Positions 1-6,074 of a DNA stretch of 11,184 bases are shown piece after piece. The notes below the pieces were generated by a model. That model saw nothing but the letters and a program-made list of their open reading frames with translations, was not told the origin of the DNA and did no database searches. The translations under genes were made by a program, and so were the position numbers. How positions within the stretch are numbered: position 1 is the stretch's first letter; each line of letters starts with the position of its first letter. Where the stretch lies: contig CALCDT010000060.1 of assembly GCA_937900425.1 (NCBI GenBank), positions 1 to 11,184 of the forward strand, written 5' to 3'. The stretch comes from an uncultured Alphaproteobacteria bacterium (GTDB taxonomy: Bacteria; Pseudomonadota; Alphaproteobacteria; Rhizobiales; Pleomorphomonadaceae).

Positions 1-174
1 CCGCAGCACCGCCCCCGCGTCCGCCGGTCCCTCCAGCGCCGTGCCCGCGGGCAGGTGCAGCGGCCGGTCGAGCCGCCAGGCGCCGTCGATCCGCACGGGC
101 GTTCCGGCCGGCGCCGCGGCGATGGCCGCCTCGAGCGCCTCCCGCCCCCGGTCGTCCCGCTCCGCCGTCGTCAT
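1..174 (-). CDS. Probable right-handed beta-helix (pectate-lyase-3-like) protein, N-terminal fragment
   Basis: Only the first 58 codons are present; the frame is open to the left edge of the window. The start is ATG at 172-174, preceded by a good ribosome site (GGGAGGG at 180-186, 5 bases upstream). The visible peptide has an amphipathic first helix (EALEAAIAAAPAGTPVRI) followed by short strands with a PLHLPAGTALEG turn. This is the usual opening of secreted or phage-tail-like beta-helix proteins, where 'I..AI..A..G..V.lp.G.Y.l...l.lpsGv.l.G' leads into the first coils (known family pattern). No signal peptide is visible in the first residues. It lies 73 bases downstream of the methyltransferase with a hairpin between them, so it may be last in the same unit or have its own expression. 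A glycan-cleaving or epimerising role would fit a polysaccharide locus but is inference; too little is visible for a firm call. Confidence 0.5.
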   Translation of the reverse strand, partial: MTTAERDDRGREALEAAIAAAPAGTPVRIDGAWRLDRPLHLPAGTALEGPADAGAVLR

Positions 175-179
175 CTCCG

Positions 180-186
180 CCCTCCC
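180..186 (-). promoter_or_regulatory. Ribosome binding site of the beta-helix gene
   Basis: GGGAGGG on the minus strand lies 5 bases before the ATG at 172-174. It is the main support for translation starting there, because this short edge fragment has little homology evidence of its own. Confidence 0.5.
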
Positions 187-205
187 GCCACGCCGCCCGT
201 CTCCG

Positions 206-241
206 GCCCGTGATTTCCCGACGGATCGGGACGTCACGGGC
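206..241 (-). terminator. Strong hairpin after the methyltransferase gene; terminator or mRNA 3'-end element
   Basis: GCCCGTGA (206-213) pairs with TCACGGGC (234-241) as an 8-bp stem. After a 2x2 internal mismatch, TCCCGA (216-221) pairs with TCGGGA (226-231), enclosing a four-base loop. On the transcribed minus strand the loop reads UCCG, which fits the stable UNCG tetraloop class. The hairpin begins 6 bases after the methyltransferase stop codon (248-250). No U-tract follows, so classical intrinsic termination is uncertain; in GC-rich genomes such hairpins may still terminate, attenuate or protect an upstream mRNA from 3' exonucleases. Confidence 0.55.
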
Positions 242-247
242 GGTGTG

Positions 248-907
248 TCAGCCGGCCTTGCGATAGGCGCGGCGGTGTTCCCGGGTCTTGTAGCCGATGT
301 CGATCTTCTCGTAGTCCGGATCGGGATCGAGGAAGAGATCGCAGATGAACTTGACGTGGCAGACCACGATCTGCTCGTCGGTGTAGAGCTTTTCCAGTGG
401 AGGATTGGAGTTCTGCCGCATCGTCGGCGAGACGTCGAGGCTCCAGTCGTAATCGTCCATCAGAAGGATGCCGCCCGGCTTCAGCAGGTCCTTGAGCAGG
501 ACCGTGGCGGTGGCGTCGTATTGCCAGACGTGGGCACCGTCGAAGAAGATGAAGTCGAACATCGCGGTCTCGCCGGCGGCGCGCCGCTCCAGCACCAGCT
601 TGCCCAGCGTCCAGGAATAGCTGTCGAAGAAGCGCCGGGTGTTGGGGTGGCCGACGGTGTTGGTGAAGCCCTCGCCGGCGAGATCGGCGATCAGCGGTTC
701 CGTCCGTTCGCCGAAGTCGAAGAAATGGATCTCGCCCTTGTTGTCGAGCGTCCGGCAGAGTTCGAGCGAGGTCGCGCCGACACCGACGCCGACCTCGGCG
801 ATCACCGGCTCGGGATGGCTCTCCATCACCCGCTTCAGCAGGTCGATGGCGTGTTGCGCGGGCTTGGAGATGGTGGCGAAGCGGGGATCGTTGGCGAGTT
901 CCAGCAT
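248..907 (-). CDS. Class I SAM-dependent methyltransferase (Methyltransf_24 type)
   Basis: This is a 219-residue protein of normal length for a single-domain class I methyltransferase. The SAM-binding glycine-rich motif I is AEVGVGVGATSLEL (residues 37-50), followed by an acidic strand end (FFDFGE, 62-67). The central block FDFIFFDGAHVWQYDA (117-132) and the LLKPGGILLMDDYDW strand (141-155) are typical of the group that methylates sugar or small-molecule hydroxyls in glycan and antibiotic loci (family knowledge). The acceptor cannot be read from sequence; a hydroxyl made by one of the upstream oxygenases, or a sugar hydroxyl, is inference. The start is ATG with AAAGGA at 918-923, 10 bases upstream. 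The gene sits 102 bases after the pyruvyl transferase-family gene, a wider gap than any other here. It has lower GC (two 60-base blocks at 55%) and more Lys, Asn, Ile, Phe and Tyr than its neighbours, suggesting a different history. Confidence 0.85.
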   Translation of the reverse strand: MLELANDPRFATISKPAQHAIDLLKRVMESHPEPVIAEVGVGVGATSLELCRTLDNKGEIHFFDFGERTEPLIADLAGEGFTNTVGHPNTRRFFDSYSWTLGKLVLERRAAGETAMFDFIFFDGAHVWQYDATATVLLKDLLKPGGILLMDDYDWSLDVSPTMRQNSNPPLEKLYTDEQIVVCHVKFICDLFLDPDPDYEKIDIGYKTREHRRAYRKAG

Positions 908-943
908 CGAACGGGAGTCCTTTCCGGATCGGGGATGGCGTCG

Positions 944-971
944 GGGCCGTGGTCGGGCCGTGGTCGTGGTC
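944..971. repeat. 11-bp tandem repeat in the gap before the methyltransferase
   Basis: GGGCCGTGGTC occurs at 944-954 and again, perfectly, at 955-965, followed by a partial copy GTGGTC at 966-971. It lies in the only long spacer inside the cluster (908-1009), between the pyruvyl transferase-family stop and the methyltransferase start. One helical turn per repeat would suit a pair of protein-binding sites, but simple slippage in GC-rich DNA explains it equally well. I see no convincing -35/-10 pair in the spacer on the minus strand. Confidence 0.6.
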
Positions 972-1009
972 GGGACGGGCTCGCGGGAGAACCGCGCCCG
1001 CCGGCGGAA

Positions 1010-2278
1010 TCAGGTCTTCCCCTCGAGGGCGGGCCGCAGCATCGGGCTCCAGCCGGTGACGCCGAGATGGAAGCGGACGTAGCTGCGCAGGAAGCGGGAT
1101 CGCTCGGTCTGTCCGCGCTTGGGCGCGCGGAAGCCCGCGGCGACCCTCGTCCAGTGGTCGGCGAGGGCGTCGTGCACGCCCGCCGGGATCGTCGGCCTTC
1201 GCGGCTCGTCCAGCAGTGCCGCGGCGCGCGGGAAGGCCTCGTACCAGTCGCCGACGAGGTCGTCCTCGCGGCCGACGTGACCGAGGAAGCCGTCGAACTT
1301 CGCCAGCCGCGGCCGGGCGACGAGTACCGAGGGCACGTCGTAGGCCGCCGCCGTGACGTAGCCGTGCATCGAGGCGCCGAGATGGAGGTCGGCGTTGGCG
1401 ATGGCGGCGGCGATCTCGCGCAGGCTGCGGGCGTCGTCGACGACCAGCTTCGGCCCCTCCATGAAGCGGCCGAGCCGGCGCGCCGTGGTGTCGTCGTCGT
1501 GGCAGGGGGCGAGCGGCAACAGCACCGGCACCAGCCCCTTTTCGGCGGCGAAGGCGGCGATGCGGCCGGCGAGAGCGTCGAGCGGCATCGTCGCCGAGCG
1601 GGCCTTGACGTGAACGGTCATGAAGCGCACCCCGGAGGGCGCGGCCTTGCGCTCGAGGAGTTCGGCGAAATCGCCGTCGAGCGTCCGCTTCGGCCAGAGC
1701 CGGGCGAGGCCGGCGGCGGTGTCGGGCACGACGGCGGCGAGCGCCGCCGCCCGGCGCAGGTTGGCGGCGCTCGCCGCGTCGCGCACCGCGAAATGCTCGC
1801 AGGCTTCGGCGAGCTGGCGCATCGCCACGTGCTCGCCGAGGGCCTCGGGCAGCGGACGGGGCACCCCCGGCGCGTTCCAGGACACCGGCACGTTGTGGAC
1901 CGCGCCGGCGACGCCGGCCCCGAGCCAGAGGGCGCCGTAGGCCCAGGACGACAGGTCGCCGATGCCGTAGTCGATGAGGTGACTGTCGCCGAGGTGGACG
2001 ATGTTGCCGCCGCCGACGAGCAGGCCCTTCAAGTCGAACGGCGGCCGCGCCATCGCCTCGGCGCCGAGCGGGGCCATGGTGTCGCGCCAGCCGGTGGCGA
2101 CCGCGGTCGGCGAGCAGGCGTGCACGGCGATGCCGTGGGGTGCGAGTTCGTGGGCGGCGATCAGCGGGAACAGCAGGTCGCCGTAGTTGCGCACGTCGAA
2201 GGTGCCGGTGACGAGGATGTCGCGGACCGCGCCGTCGTCACGGCCCGGCGGCGTCCGGGGGGGCTCGTCGGGGGGCAT
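1010..2278 (-). CDS. Polysaccharide pyruvyl transferase-family protein (copy B)
   Basis: This is a 422-residue protein of the polysaccharide pyruvyl transferase superfamily (PF04230 type). Characterised members such as CsaB move pyruvate from phosphoenolpyruvate to a sugar as a ketal. Family landmarks are the N-terminal GTFDVRNYGDLLFPLIA (25-41), the GGGNIVH loop (89-95), WNAPGVP (134-140), the AVRDA segment (164-168) and the C-terminal-half HLGASMHGYVTAAAYDVPSVLV region (299-320), whose His305 matches the conserved 'S.H....A...G.P' active-site segment. The ATG start has an excellent ribosome site 7 bases upstream and an 18-base gap to the P450 stop. No signal peptide or membrane span is seen, so it should act in the cytoplasm on a nucleotide- or lipid-linked intermediate. 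It is a paralogue of the protein at 8154-9536 but ends in a basic segment (RSRFLRSYVRFHLG) that the other lacks. The acceptor, and even the pyruvyl donor, are not proven by sequence. Confidence 0.85.
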   Translation of the reverse strand: MPPDEPPRTPPGRDDGAVRDILVTGTFDVRNYGDLLFPLIAAHELAPHGIAVHACSPTAVATGWRDTMAPLGAEAMARPPFDLKGLLVGGGNIVHLGDSHLIDYGIGDLSSWAYGALWLGAGVAGAVHNVPVSWNAPGVPRPLPEALGEHVAMRQLAEACEHFAVRDAASAANLRRAAALAAVVPDTAAGLARLWPKRTLDGDFAELLERKAAPSGVRFMTVHVKARSATMPLDALAGRIAAFAAEKGLVPVLLPLAPCHDDDTTARRLGRFMEGPKLVVDDARSLREIAAAIANADLHLGASMHGYVTAAAYDVPSVLVARPRLAKFDGFLGHVGREDDLVGDWYEAFPRAAALLDEPRRPTIPAGVHDALADHWTRVAAGFRAPKRGQTERSRFLRSYVRFHLGVTGWSPMLRPALEGKT

Positions 2279-2285
2279 GGCGGCG

Positions 2286-2294
2286 TCCTCTCCT
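2286..2294 (-). promoter_or_regulatory. Strong ribosome binding site before pyruvyl transferase-family copy B
   Basis: AGGAGAGGA on the minus strand lies 7 bases before the ATG at 2276-2278 and fills the 18-base gap after the P450 stop. It decides the start at 2278 and is the best Shine-Dalgarno match in the window, suggesting efficient reinitiation even without an overlapping stop. Confidence 0.75.
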
Positions 2295-2296
2295 CT

Positions 2297-3556
2297 TCAC
2301 GCCGGGCGGGCGGCCGCGCGATCCGCCGTCGCGGCGATGCGATCCGGCTCGGCCCGATTCGCCGTCAGACCATCGCCCGCCGCGTCCACCGGCGCCAGCG
2401 TCAGCGGCAAGGTTTCGAAGACGCGCCAGTCCTCGTGGGCGAAGAGGCGGCCGCGGCTCGATCCCGGCGCCAGACGGTACCGCTCCAGCACCGCCCGCAC
2501 CATCGCCTCGGCCTCCGCGGCGCCGAGCCGCGGCCCCTGGCAGACGTGGGCGCCGCCGCCGAAGGCGAGCAGCGCCGCGCCCTTGCGGGCGAGATCGATC
2601 CGGTCGGGCTCGGCGAAGGCCGCCGGGTCGCGGTGGGCGGCGTCGGTGCGCAGCACGACGACGTCGCCGGCGCGGATCGCCGCCCCGCCGACGACGACGT
2701 CGGCGAGGGCGACGCGGCGGTTGAGACGGCGCAGCGGCCCGCAAAGACGAAGGGTCTCGCGGATGAAGCCGGGCATCGCCGCCGGGTCGGCGCGCAGCCG
2801 CTCCTGAAGGGCCGGATCGCGGGCGAGGAGGTCGAGGGCGGCGGCGATCGTGCCGGCGATCGATTCGGCCCCGGCGATCAGCAGGAAGACGGCGAGGTCC
2901 GCGGGTCGCTCGTCCGGATCGCCGGTGGCGAGGCCGGCGATCGGCGTCCCGGCGCCGGCGAAGGGGGCGAGCGCGTCCCTCAGCGTCGTCGCGCTCGCCG
3001 CCGCGCTCTCGAACACCCGCATCGACGCGCTCGGCAGCCAGGCCTGCGTCAGAGTCAGGGCGAGAGCGCGCAGGGCGCCGCAGCGTTCGGCGTCGAGGCC
3101 GAGCAGCGCGGCGAGGACGATCGTCGGCAACGGCGCGGCCAGCGTCGGCACGGCGTCGACCTCGCCCGCCGCCGGCAGGCCGGCGACGATCGCCCGGGCC
3201 CGGGCGAGGAGATCGGCCTCGTCCCGGCCGTCCTTGTCGGCGCCGGCGACGTCCGAACCGGGAAGGCCCGAACCGAGAAGTCCCGCGACCGCCCGCCGGC
3301 AGCGCCGGTGCTTGTCGCCGTTCTGGAACACCATGGTCTCGCCCAGCAGGGCGAGGAGATCGCCGAAGTCGCGCCCGGTGCGCCCGCCGATCCGCCCGGC
3401 CCGCGCCGCGACGTCGAAGACCGCGAAGTCGGGCGAGCGCAGCACGGCGGCGACGTCGGCGTGGCGGGTCATCGTCCACTGGTGCTCGAAGGGGCCGGCG
3501 CGCGGCGGTGCGGCGGCCGCGACCGGCGCGTCGGGATCGGTGACATCGAGGCTCAC
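2297..3556 (-). CDS. Cytochrome P450
   Basis: This is a soluble bacterial-type P450 of 419 residues. Helix C carries GDKHRRCRR (80-88). Helix I carries LLIAGAESIAGT (225-236), with Glu231-Ser232 where the canonical motif has acid-Thr. Helix K has the ExxR motif as ETLR (267-270). The heme loop is FGGGAHVCQGPRLG (332-345), with Cys339 as the heme thiolate ligand, so the enzyme looks catalytically intact. The start is a GTG inside the stop of the preceding dioxygenase gene (GTGA, 3553-3556); longer upstream readings in this frame only shadow that gene. About 30 residues rich in Ala, Arg and Asp extend past the usual C-terminal strand (after LPLTLAPVDAAGD). No ferredoxin or ferredoxin reductase gene is visible, so electrons must come from elsewhere. 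Hydroxylation of a carrier-bound or free acyl chain is the likely job by context; sequence alone does not define the substrate. Confidence 0.93.
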   Translation of the reverse strand: MSLDVTDPDAPVAAAAPPRAGPFEHQWTMTRHADVAAVLRSPDFAVFDVAARAGRIGGRTGRDFGDLLALLGETMVFQNGDKHRRCRRAVAGLLGSGLPGSDVAGADKDGRDEADLLARARAIVAGLPAAGEVDAVPTLAAPLPTIVLAALLGLDAERCGALRALALTLTQAWLPSASMRVFESAAASATTLRDALAPFAGAGTPIAGLATGDPDERPADLAVFLLIAGAESIAGTIAAALDLLARDPALQERLRADPAAMPGFIRETLRLCGPLRRLNRRVALADVVVGGAAIRAGDVVVLRTDAAHRDPAAFAEPDRIDLARKGAALLAFGGGAHVCQGPRLGAAEAEAMVRAVLERYRLAPGSSRGRLFAHEDWRVFETLPLTLAPVDAAGDGLTANRAEPDRIAATADRAAARPA

Positions 3557-4398
3557 ACCGGCCCCCCGTCCCCCGCCGGCGCCGTCGTCTCGCCCTTGCC
3601 GAAGATCACCGCCATGCCCCGGCGCACCGAGGCGGCGTGGTGGGCCGTCGCCTCCTCGTCGAAGGCGGCCTTCGGTGCCCGTTCCAGCTCGAAATGACCG
3701 TGGTCGCGTCCGCGCACCAGCGTCGCGAAGTTGCGCAGGCCGCCCGCCTGGGCGACGTCGCCGGGGATGTAGCGGATCGCGAAGCCGATCCGCCGGTCCG
3801 GCGAACGGTTGGCCGGCGAGCCGTGGACGATCAGCGGGTCGTGCATCGACATCTCGCCGGGAGCGAGCACGACGTCGACCGCCTCTGCCTCGTCGACCTC
3901 GGCGATCACCTCCTCGCGGCGGCCGAGCATGTTGAGGGCGTCGCGGCTGTCGCGGTGTTCGAGGATGGTCCGGTTGCTGCCGGGGATCATCCTGACGCCG
4001 CCGTTGTGCGGGCCGCTCGCCGTGAAGGCCAGCCAGGCCGTCACGGCTTTGGGCGCCGTCAGGCTCCAGTGGGTCTGGTCCTGGTGCCAGGTGACGTGGC
4101 GCTCGCTCGGGCCGTTCTTGATGATGAAGCTCGTGCCCCAGCACAGCAGGTCGGGGCCGAGCACGTCCTCGACCGCGTCGACGATGGCGGGATGGTGGAC
4201 GACCTCCCAGAGCCAGGGCACCAGCAGGTGGATCTTGGCGTTCTGCGCGGGCGGGATCCGCCCTGCCCGGCTCGCCTCGATCGCCTCCAGCGCCGCGCGC
4301 ATCGCCGCGATCTCGGCGTCGGAGAAGACCCGCACCGGAAAGACCACGCCGTCGCGGCGGAAGCGATCGATCTCGGCCTCGTTCAGGCGCTTGCCCAT
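3553..4398 (-). CDS. PhyH-family Fe(II)/2-oxoglutarate dioxygenase (copy B)
   Basis: This is a 281-residue phytanoyl-CoA dioxygenase-family enzyme; the family uses Fe(II), O2 and 2-oxoglutarate to hydroxylate an unactivated carbon. The iron triad is visible: HQD at 105-107 (His105, Asp107) and distal His192 in IVHGSPANRS, with Arg203 eleven residues later as the expected 2-oxoglutarate carboxylate anchor. The intact Asp argues for hydroxylation and against the halogenase variant, in which Asp is replaced by Ala or Gly. The ATG start has GGAGGA 6 bases upstream (4405-4410). The gene overlaps the end of the ligase gene by 16 bases, and its stop overlaps the P450 GTG start by 4. It is clearly paralogous to the dioxygenase at 6071-6955: shared blocks include HHPAI-D-VEDVLGPD-LCWG, EAVDVVL-PGEMS-HD and ATLVRGRDHG. 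Substrate loops differ (IIKNGPSERHVTW here, FDKLPGTAKHVPW there), so the two may act at different positions or on different substrates. Confidence 0.92.
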   Translation of the reverse strand: MGKRLNEAEIDRFRRDGVVFPVRVFSDAEIAAMRAALEAIEASRAGRIPPAQNAKIHLLVPWLWEVVHHPAIVDAVEDVLGPDLLCWGTSFIIKNGPSERHVTWHQDQTHWSLTAPKAVTAWLAFTASGPHNGGVRMIPGSNRTILEHRDSRDALNMLGRREEVIAEVDEAEAVDVVLAPGEMSMHDPLIVHGSPANRSPDRRIGFAIRYIPGDVAQAGGLRNFATLVRGRDHGHFELERAPKAAFDEEATAHHAASVRRGMAVIFGKGETTAPAGDGGPV

Positions 4399-6074
4399 TC
4401 GCGGTCCTCCGCTTCGATCCTGCGCAGCGTTCCGCCGGCATGGGCGCGGCGCGCCTCCTGCCGGCGGATCTTGCCGCTGGTGGTGCGCGGCAGCGCGCCA
4501 TAGACGAGAAAGCCGACCTCCGGCACGAGGCCGCAGTGCCGGCCGACCGCCTCGGCGATCGCACGGCCGAGGGCGGTGAGGTCGGTCCCTCGCCGCGCCG
4601 CCTTGGCGATCTCGCACAAGAGCACGAGGCGCTCGCCCTCCGCTCCCGCCGCGGCGAAGGCGGCGATGGCCGGCACCGCCGGTCCGGCGACGGCGAGGGC
4701 GGCCTCCTCGGCGTCGGCGGCGTAGACGTTGTGGCCGTGGACGATGACGACATCCTTGATCCGGTCGACGACGACGAGGCCCTCGGGTCCGAGGACGCCG
4801 ACGTCGCCGGTGTGGAAGCGCCGCTCGTCGCCCTCGCCCCGAAGTCCGGGCAGCGGCGCGACCGTGCCGCGCGCCCCGTCCCAGACGCCGGTGGCGACGT
4901 GCGCCCCGCCGACGCAGATCTCGCCGGCCCGCCCGGGCGGCAGCAGCGCCCCGCTCGCCGGATCGCGGATGGTGACGCTGCAGCCGGCGGGCGGGTGGCC
5001 GCAGGAGACGTGGAGCCGGCCCCCTTCCGCGTGCGCCTCCGCTCCGCCCGCCGCGCTTCCGTCGGCCGACACGCGGTGAAGGCCGGTGCCCTTGTGCACC
5101 GACGTCGCCAGCAGCGTCGTCTCGGCGAGGCCGTAGCAGGGCAGCAGGGCGGCGGGCGAAAAGCCGGCCGGCGCGGCGAAGGCGGCGAAGCGGGCGAGGC
5201 TCTCGGCGCGGATCGGCTCGGCGCCGCAGAAGGCGATTTCGAGGCTGGAGAGGTCGAGCCCCGCCAGCCGCTCCGGCGCGATCCGGCGCACGCAGAGATC
5301 GTAGCCGAAGGTCGGCGAGCCGGCGACGGTGCCGCGGTGGCGCGAGATCGCCTCGAGCCAGCGCACCGGCCGCTGGATGAAGGCCATCGGCGGCATCAGC
5401 ACGGCGGTGGCGCCGACGAAGAGCGGGTGGAGGATGGCGCCGAACAGGCCCATGTCGTGATGCGGTGGCAACCAGTTGACGACGACGGCGTCCGGCCCCA
5501 TCGCGAAGATCTCGCCGATCATCGTCTCGTTGGCGACGATGTTGCCGTGGCTGATGACGATGCCCTGCGGCTCGCGGGTCGAGCCGGAGCTGTACTGGAT
5601 CACCGCCGGATCGCCCGGGGCCGGCATCGGCGGCAGGACGCCGCCACGCCCGGCGAGCACCGCCGGGTCGAACCGGGTCAGGCCCTTGGGATCGATCGCG
5701 GCGTCCGGCGCCGCGAGCAGCGCGCCGGTGCGAAGGTCGGCGAGCACGAGGTCGAGTCGGCGGGCCGCCTCGCCGGTGGCGGGGAACGGCACAGGCACCG
5801 CGATCGCACCGGCGCGCAGGCAGGCGAGCAGGGCGACGACGAAGTCGAGGCCCGGCGCAAGTGCCAGCACCACCGGCCGGCCGGCGAGGCCCTCGCCGGA
5901 AAGACCGGCGGCGAGACGCGCGACCCGCGCGCCGAGTTCGCCGTAGGTGGCCCGCTCCGTCACGGCCTCGCCGCGCTCCAGGAAAAGGACGGCGTCGCGA
6001 TCGGCGCGGGCGGCGACGTGGCCTTCGAAGATCTCGGGAAGCGTCGCGCCGCACCCGGCCACGGCCCCGCTCAC
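4383..6074 (-). CDS. Fatty-acyl-AMP ligase-type adenylating enzyme (ANL superfamily)
   Basis: This is a 563-residue acyl-adenylating enzyme. The phosphate-binding loop is YSSGSTREPQGIVISHGN (161-178). The segment WLPPHHDMGLFGAILHPLFVG (201-221) and the following FIQRPVRWLEAISRHRGT-AGSPTFGYDLCVRRI (232-264) closely resemble fatty-acyl-AMP ligases such as the FadD32 group, which load acyl-AMP onto a carrier protein rather than CoA. The adenine motif YGLAETT is at 314-320, the ribose-binding TGD at 422-424, and the catalytic lysine is Lys535 in LPRTTSGK. The loop has Arg-Glu-Pro-Gln where many relatives have Gly-x-Pro-Lys; Arg at the first position is known in mycobacterial FadD proteins. The start is GTG in a GTGA overlap with the upstream dioxygenase stop, with GGAGG 7 bases before it. 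The small carrier protein at 7836-8150 is the obvious loading partner. The acid is unknown; CoA ligase activity cannot be excluded without checking the FAAL-specific insertion. Confidence 0.9.
   Translation of the reverse strand: MSGAVAGCGATLPEIFEGHVAARADRDAVLFLERGEAVTERATYGELGARVARLAAGLSGEGLAGRPVVLALAPGLDFVVALLACLRAGAIAVPVPFPATGEAARRLDLVLADLRTGALLAAPDAAIDPKGLTRFDPAVLAGRGGVLPPMPAPGDPAVIQYSSGSTREPQGIVISHGNIVANETMIGEIFAMGPDAVVVNWLPPHHDMGLFGAILHPLFVGATAVLMPPMAFIQRPVRWLEAISRHRGTVAGSPTFGYDLCVRRIAPERLAGLDLSSLEIAFCGAEPIRAESLARFAAFAAPAGFSPAALLPCYGLAETTLLATSVHKGTGLHRVSADGSAAGGAEAHAEGGRLHVSCGHPPAGCSVTIRDPASGALLPPGRAGEICVGGAHVATGVWDGARGTVAPLPGLRGEGDERRFHTGDVGVLGPEGLVVVDRIKDVVIVHGHNVYAADAEEAALAVAGPAVPAIAAFAAAGAEGERLVLLCEIAKAARRGTDLTALGRAIAEAVGRHCGLVPEVGFLVYGALPRTTSGKIRRQEARRAHAGGTLRRIEAEDREWASA
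4405..4410 (-). promoter_or_regulatory. Ribosome binding site of PhyH copy B
   Basis: GGAGGA lies 6 bases before the ATG at 4396-4398, inside the last codons of the ligase gene. It selects this ATG over the much longer open frame that continues upstream, which merely shadows the ligase. Confidence 0.7.

Noticed and set aside
41..3697. A 1218-codon open frame on the plus strand, opposite five minus-strand genes
   Set aside because: It spans several genes and their junctions, has no recognisable domain, and its Arg/Ala/Gly/Val-rich translation is what GC-rich DNA gives opposite real codons. Other long plus-strand frames (4440-6146, 9599-11128, 7944-9329) fail for the same reason.
2297..4753. 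A longer P450 reading starting at 4753
   Set aside because: The first 400 codons shadow the ligase end and PhyH copy B; the GTGA overlap at 3553-3556 gives a P450 of normal length.
3553..6054. An 833-codon minus-strand frame that could fuse a long Arg-rich N-terminus to PhyH copy B
   Set aside because: The upstream part is out of frame with the well-conserved ligase and is Arg/Pro/Ala junk; ATG 4396-4398 has its own GGAGGA and starts the PhyH fold.
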